7,319 bases of DNA from Kiritimatiellales bacterium (GTDB taxonomy: Bacteria; Verrucomicrobiota; Kiritimatiellia; Kiritimatiellales; Pontiellaceae): positions 1 to 7,319 of the forward strand of contig JABDQT010000024.1 of the NCBI GenBank assembly GCA_013042165.1. The letters are read 5' to 3'. Position numbers and translations under genes: made by a program. The notes under the pieces are model-generated. The model was not told the DNA's origin. It did no database searches and saw only the letters and a list, made by a program, of their open reading frames with translations. Positions 6,251 through 7,319 of this stretch are shown here, piece after piece; position 1 is the stretch's first letter, and the number at the start of each line of letters is the position of its first letter.

Positions 6251-6278
6251 TTGAATCCGACGGGATTCGTGCTACTCT
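6251..6278 (+). promoter_or_regulatory. Candidate promoter with extended -10 for the glpD-like gene
   Basis: TTGAAT (6251-6256) is followed after 16 bases by TACTCT (6273-6278). The bases TGC directly before the hexamer give an extended -10 (TGnTAnnnT). A start near 6285 would leave a leader of only about nine bases before the ATG at 6294, which agrees with the absence of a Shine-Dalgarno there. The -10 hexamer itself is a weak match. Confidence 0.4.
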
Positions 6279-6293
6279 GCGTCCCCTGTAGAC

Positions 6294-7319
6294 ATGAACC
6301 AACTACGCTCCACATGCATTGAAAGCGCCCGGTCCGAAATCCAGGATTGCCTGGTGGTCGGCGCGGGAATCAACGGCGCCGTCGCCGCGGCCGCCCTGGC
6401 GGGCAAGGGTGCGAAAGTGACCGTGATCGACCGGGGGGATTTTGCATCGCTCACCTCTCAGGAAAGTTCCAACCTGGCCTGGGGCGGCATCAAGTATCTG
6501 GAGAATTTCGAGTTCGGACTGGTCTGGAAACTGTGCAAGAGCCGCAACGAGCTGATGGCGGCCTATCCGACCCAGATTCAGGAAATCCGGTTCTTCACCA
6601 GCATTGCCCACGGCTTCCGTAAGCCGCGCTTGCTGATCTATCTCGGCACCCTGCTCTACTGGTGGATGGGCCGGGGGCGCACCAAGGCACCTCGCCTGCT
6701 CAGCCCCGCCGTCATCGAAAACGAAGCCCCGATGGTCAACACCGAACCGCTGGTCGGTGGGATTGAATATTCCGACTGCTATTTCGTGGAAAACGACACC
6801 CGCTTCGCCTTCGGCTTTATCCGCAAGGTGCTGCAGAAAGGGAGCAACGCCGTCAACTACATGGAGCTGATCGAGGCCGAATGGCGGAACGGTCTGTGGG
6901 ACTGCACGCTGCGCGATCACGTCTCGGACACTACCGTTGCCCTAAAGGCCAAAACACTGGTCAACGCCGCCGGCCCCTATGCTGATCGCATCAACGCCAT
7001 GCACGGCATCGACTGTCCGTTCAAGCATGTCTTTTCCAAGGGCGCGCACATCATCGTTCCACAGATCACCAAGACCCGGCATGTCCTCACCTTCTTTGCT
7101 TCCGATGGCCGGCTGTTCTTTATGATTCCCATGGGCAAGCAGACCTGCATCGGCACCACCGACACCCGGGTGGACAGCGCCGCTGCCGAACCCACGGACG
7201 ATGACGTCGCTTTTCTTCTGGAAAACGCCAACGCGCTGCTCAAGCTGGATAAACCGCTAACCCGCAAGGACGTCATTGCGCAGCGCTGCGGAGTCCGCCC
7301 GCTGGTGGTGAAGAAAGGT
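6294..7319 (+). CDS. glpD: FAD-dependent glycerol-3-phosphate dehydrogenase-like protein (GlpD family), C-terminus beyond window
   Basis: This is the first 342 codons of a GlpD/DAO-family flavoprotein. GlpD oxidises sn-glycerol-3-phosphate to dihydroxyacetone phosphate at the membrane and passes electrons to quinone. The N-terminal Rossmann motif is CLVVGAGINGAVAAAALAG (19-37), with the ribose-binding acid in VIDRGDFAS (44-52). The GlpD-type segment LAWGGIKYLE follows at 61-70. Further matches are NAAGPYADRI (224-233), SKGAHIIVP (248-256), FFMIPMG (275-281), IGTTDT (286-291) and GVRPLV (333-338), whose arginine is likely to face the substrate phosphate. Two family signatures differ from E. 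coli GlpD: the FAD motif lacks the GGG and the following DAxxRG, and the usual HGGLRYLE reads WGGIKYLE. FAD binding is well supported; glycerol-3-phosphate as substrate is probable but less certain. No Shine-Dalgarno precedes the ATG, and an in-frame TGA at 6252 excludes a long extension. Confidence 0.85.
   Translation, partial: MNQLRSTCIESARSEIQDCLVVGAGINGAVAAAALAGKGAKVTVIDRGDFASLTSQESSNLAWGGIKYLENFEFGLVWKLCKSRNELMAAYPTQIQEIRFFTSIAHGFRKPRLLIYLGTLLYWWMGRGRTKAPRLLSPAVIENEAPMVNTEPLVGGIEYSDCYFVENDTRFAFGFIRKVLQKGSNAVNYMELIEAEWRNGLWDCTLRDHVSDTTVALKAKTLVNAAGPYADRINAMHGIDCPFKHVFSKGAHIIVPQITKTRHVLTFFASDGRLFFMIPMGKQTCIGTTDTRVDSAAAEPTDDDVAFLLENANALLKLDKPLTRKDVIAQRCGVRPLVVKKG

Larger units (their letters stand above)
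6159..6293. other. Divergent regulatory region between ymdB and the glpD-like gene
   Basis: This 135-base intergenic region separates two divergent genes and holds one candidate promoter for each direction, with their -35 elements facing each other about 36 bases apart. No strong operator-like palindrome is seen between them. The open frame that continues upstream of ymdB through this region has no family resemblance and is not called as coding. Confidence 0.6.

Noticed and set aside
6159..6302. Forty-eight extra codons in frame upstream of ymdB (ATG at 6302)
   Set aside because: The YmdB family begins at MKVLLVGD, a good SD precedes the ATG at 6158, and the extension would cover both candidate promoters and run past the divergent start at 6294.
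6303..6920. Minus-strand open frame of 205 codons opposite the glpD-like gene
   Set aside because: It is antisense to a well-matched flavoprotein reading frame and has no recognisable domain.

Overview
The window is an ordinary-looking stretch of bacterial chromosome. It is GC-rich by eye, densely packed and all housekeeping, with no mobile element, RNA gene or CRISPR array that I can see. Protein sequence alone suggests a Gram-negative-type bacterium, since it has a membrane-anchored HtrA/DegS-like protease. Several family motifs differ from the proteobacterial and firmicute forms: the RsmB motif IV, the YmdB 'GDHAWD' motif and the GlpD-like N-terminus. This would fit a PVC-group lineage (Verrucomicrobiota/Kiritimatiellota), but that placement is a low-confidence inference from motif memory.

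Layout. Positions 1-450 (minus) hold the N-terminal 150 codons of an RluD-type 23S rRNA pseudouridine synthase, cut by the window edge just after its catalytic motif. Twenty bases away, 471-1238 (plus) encodes a short CinA-family protein that lacks the C-terminal deamidase domain. It ends exactly where the convergent rsmB gene ends. Positions 1239-6158 (minus) form a five-gene co-directional block, in transcription order ymdB (RNA/cyclic-nucleotide phosphodiesterase), xseA and xseB (both subunits of exonuclease VII), htrA (periplasmic protease) and rsmB (16S rRNA m5C methyltransferase). The spacings are 78, 24, -1 and 43 bases. A 135-base divergent intergenic region (6159-6293) carries a good candidate sigma70-type promoter for this block and another for the gene on the other side. 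From 6294 (plus) runs the first 342 codons of an FAD-dependent glycerol-3-phosphate dehydrogenase-like protein, open at the right edge.

How the genes fit together. ymdB-xseA-xseB-htrA-rsmB looks like one operon for nucleic-acid turnover, envelope protein quality control and rRNA modification. Coupling is clearest at xseB/htrA, where the last codons of xseB contain the htrA ribosome-binding site and the stop and start codons share a base. The least ordinary points are a heptamer-like repeat pressed against the xseA start codon (which lacks a visible Shine-Dalgarno), an Asn-to-Asp change at a predicted metal ligand in YmdB, a GlpD-like protein with altered family signatures and a predicted very short leader, and the abutting rsmB/cinA stop codons. 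I did not find a novel multi-gene system.
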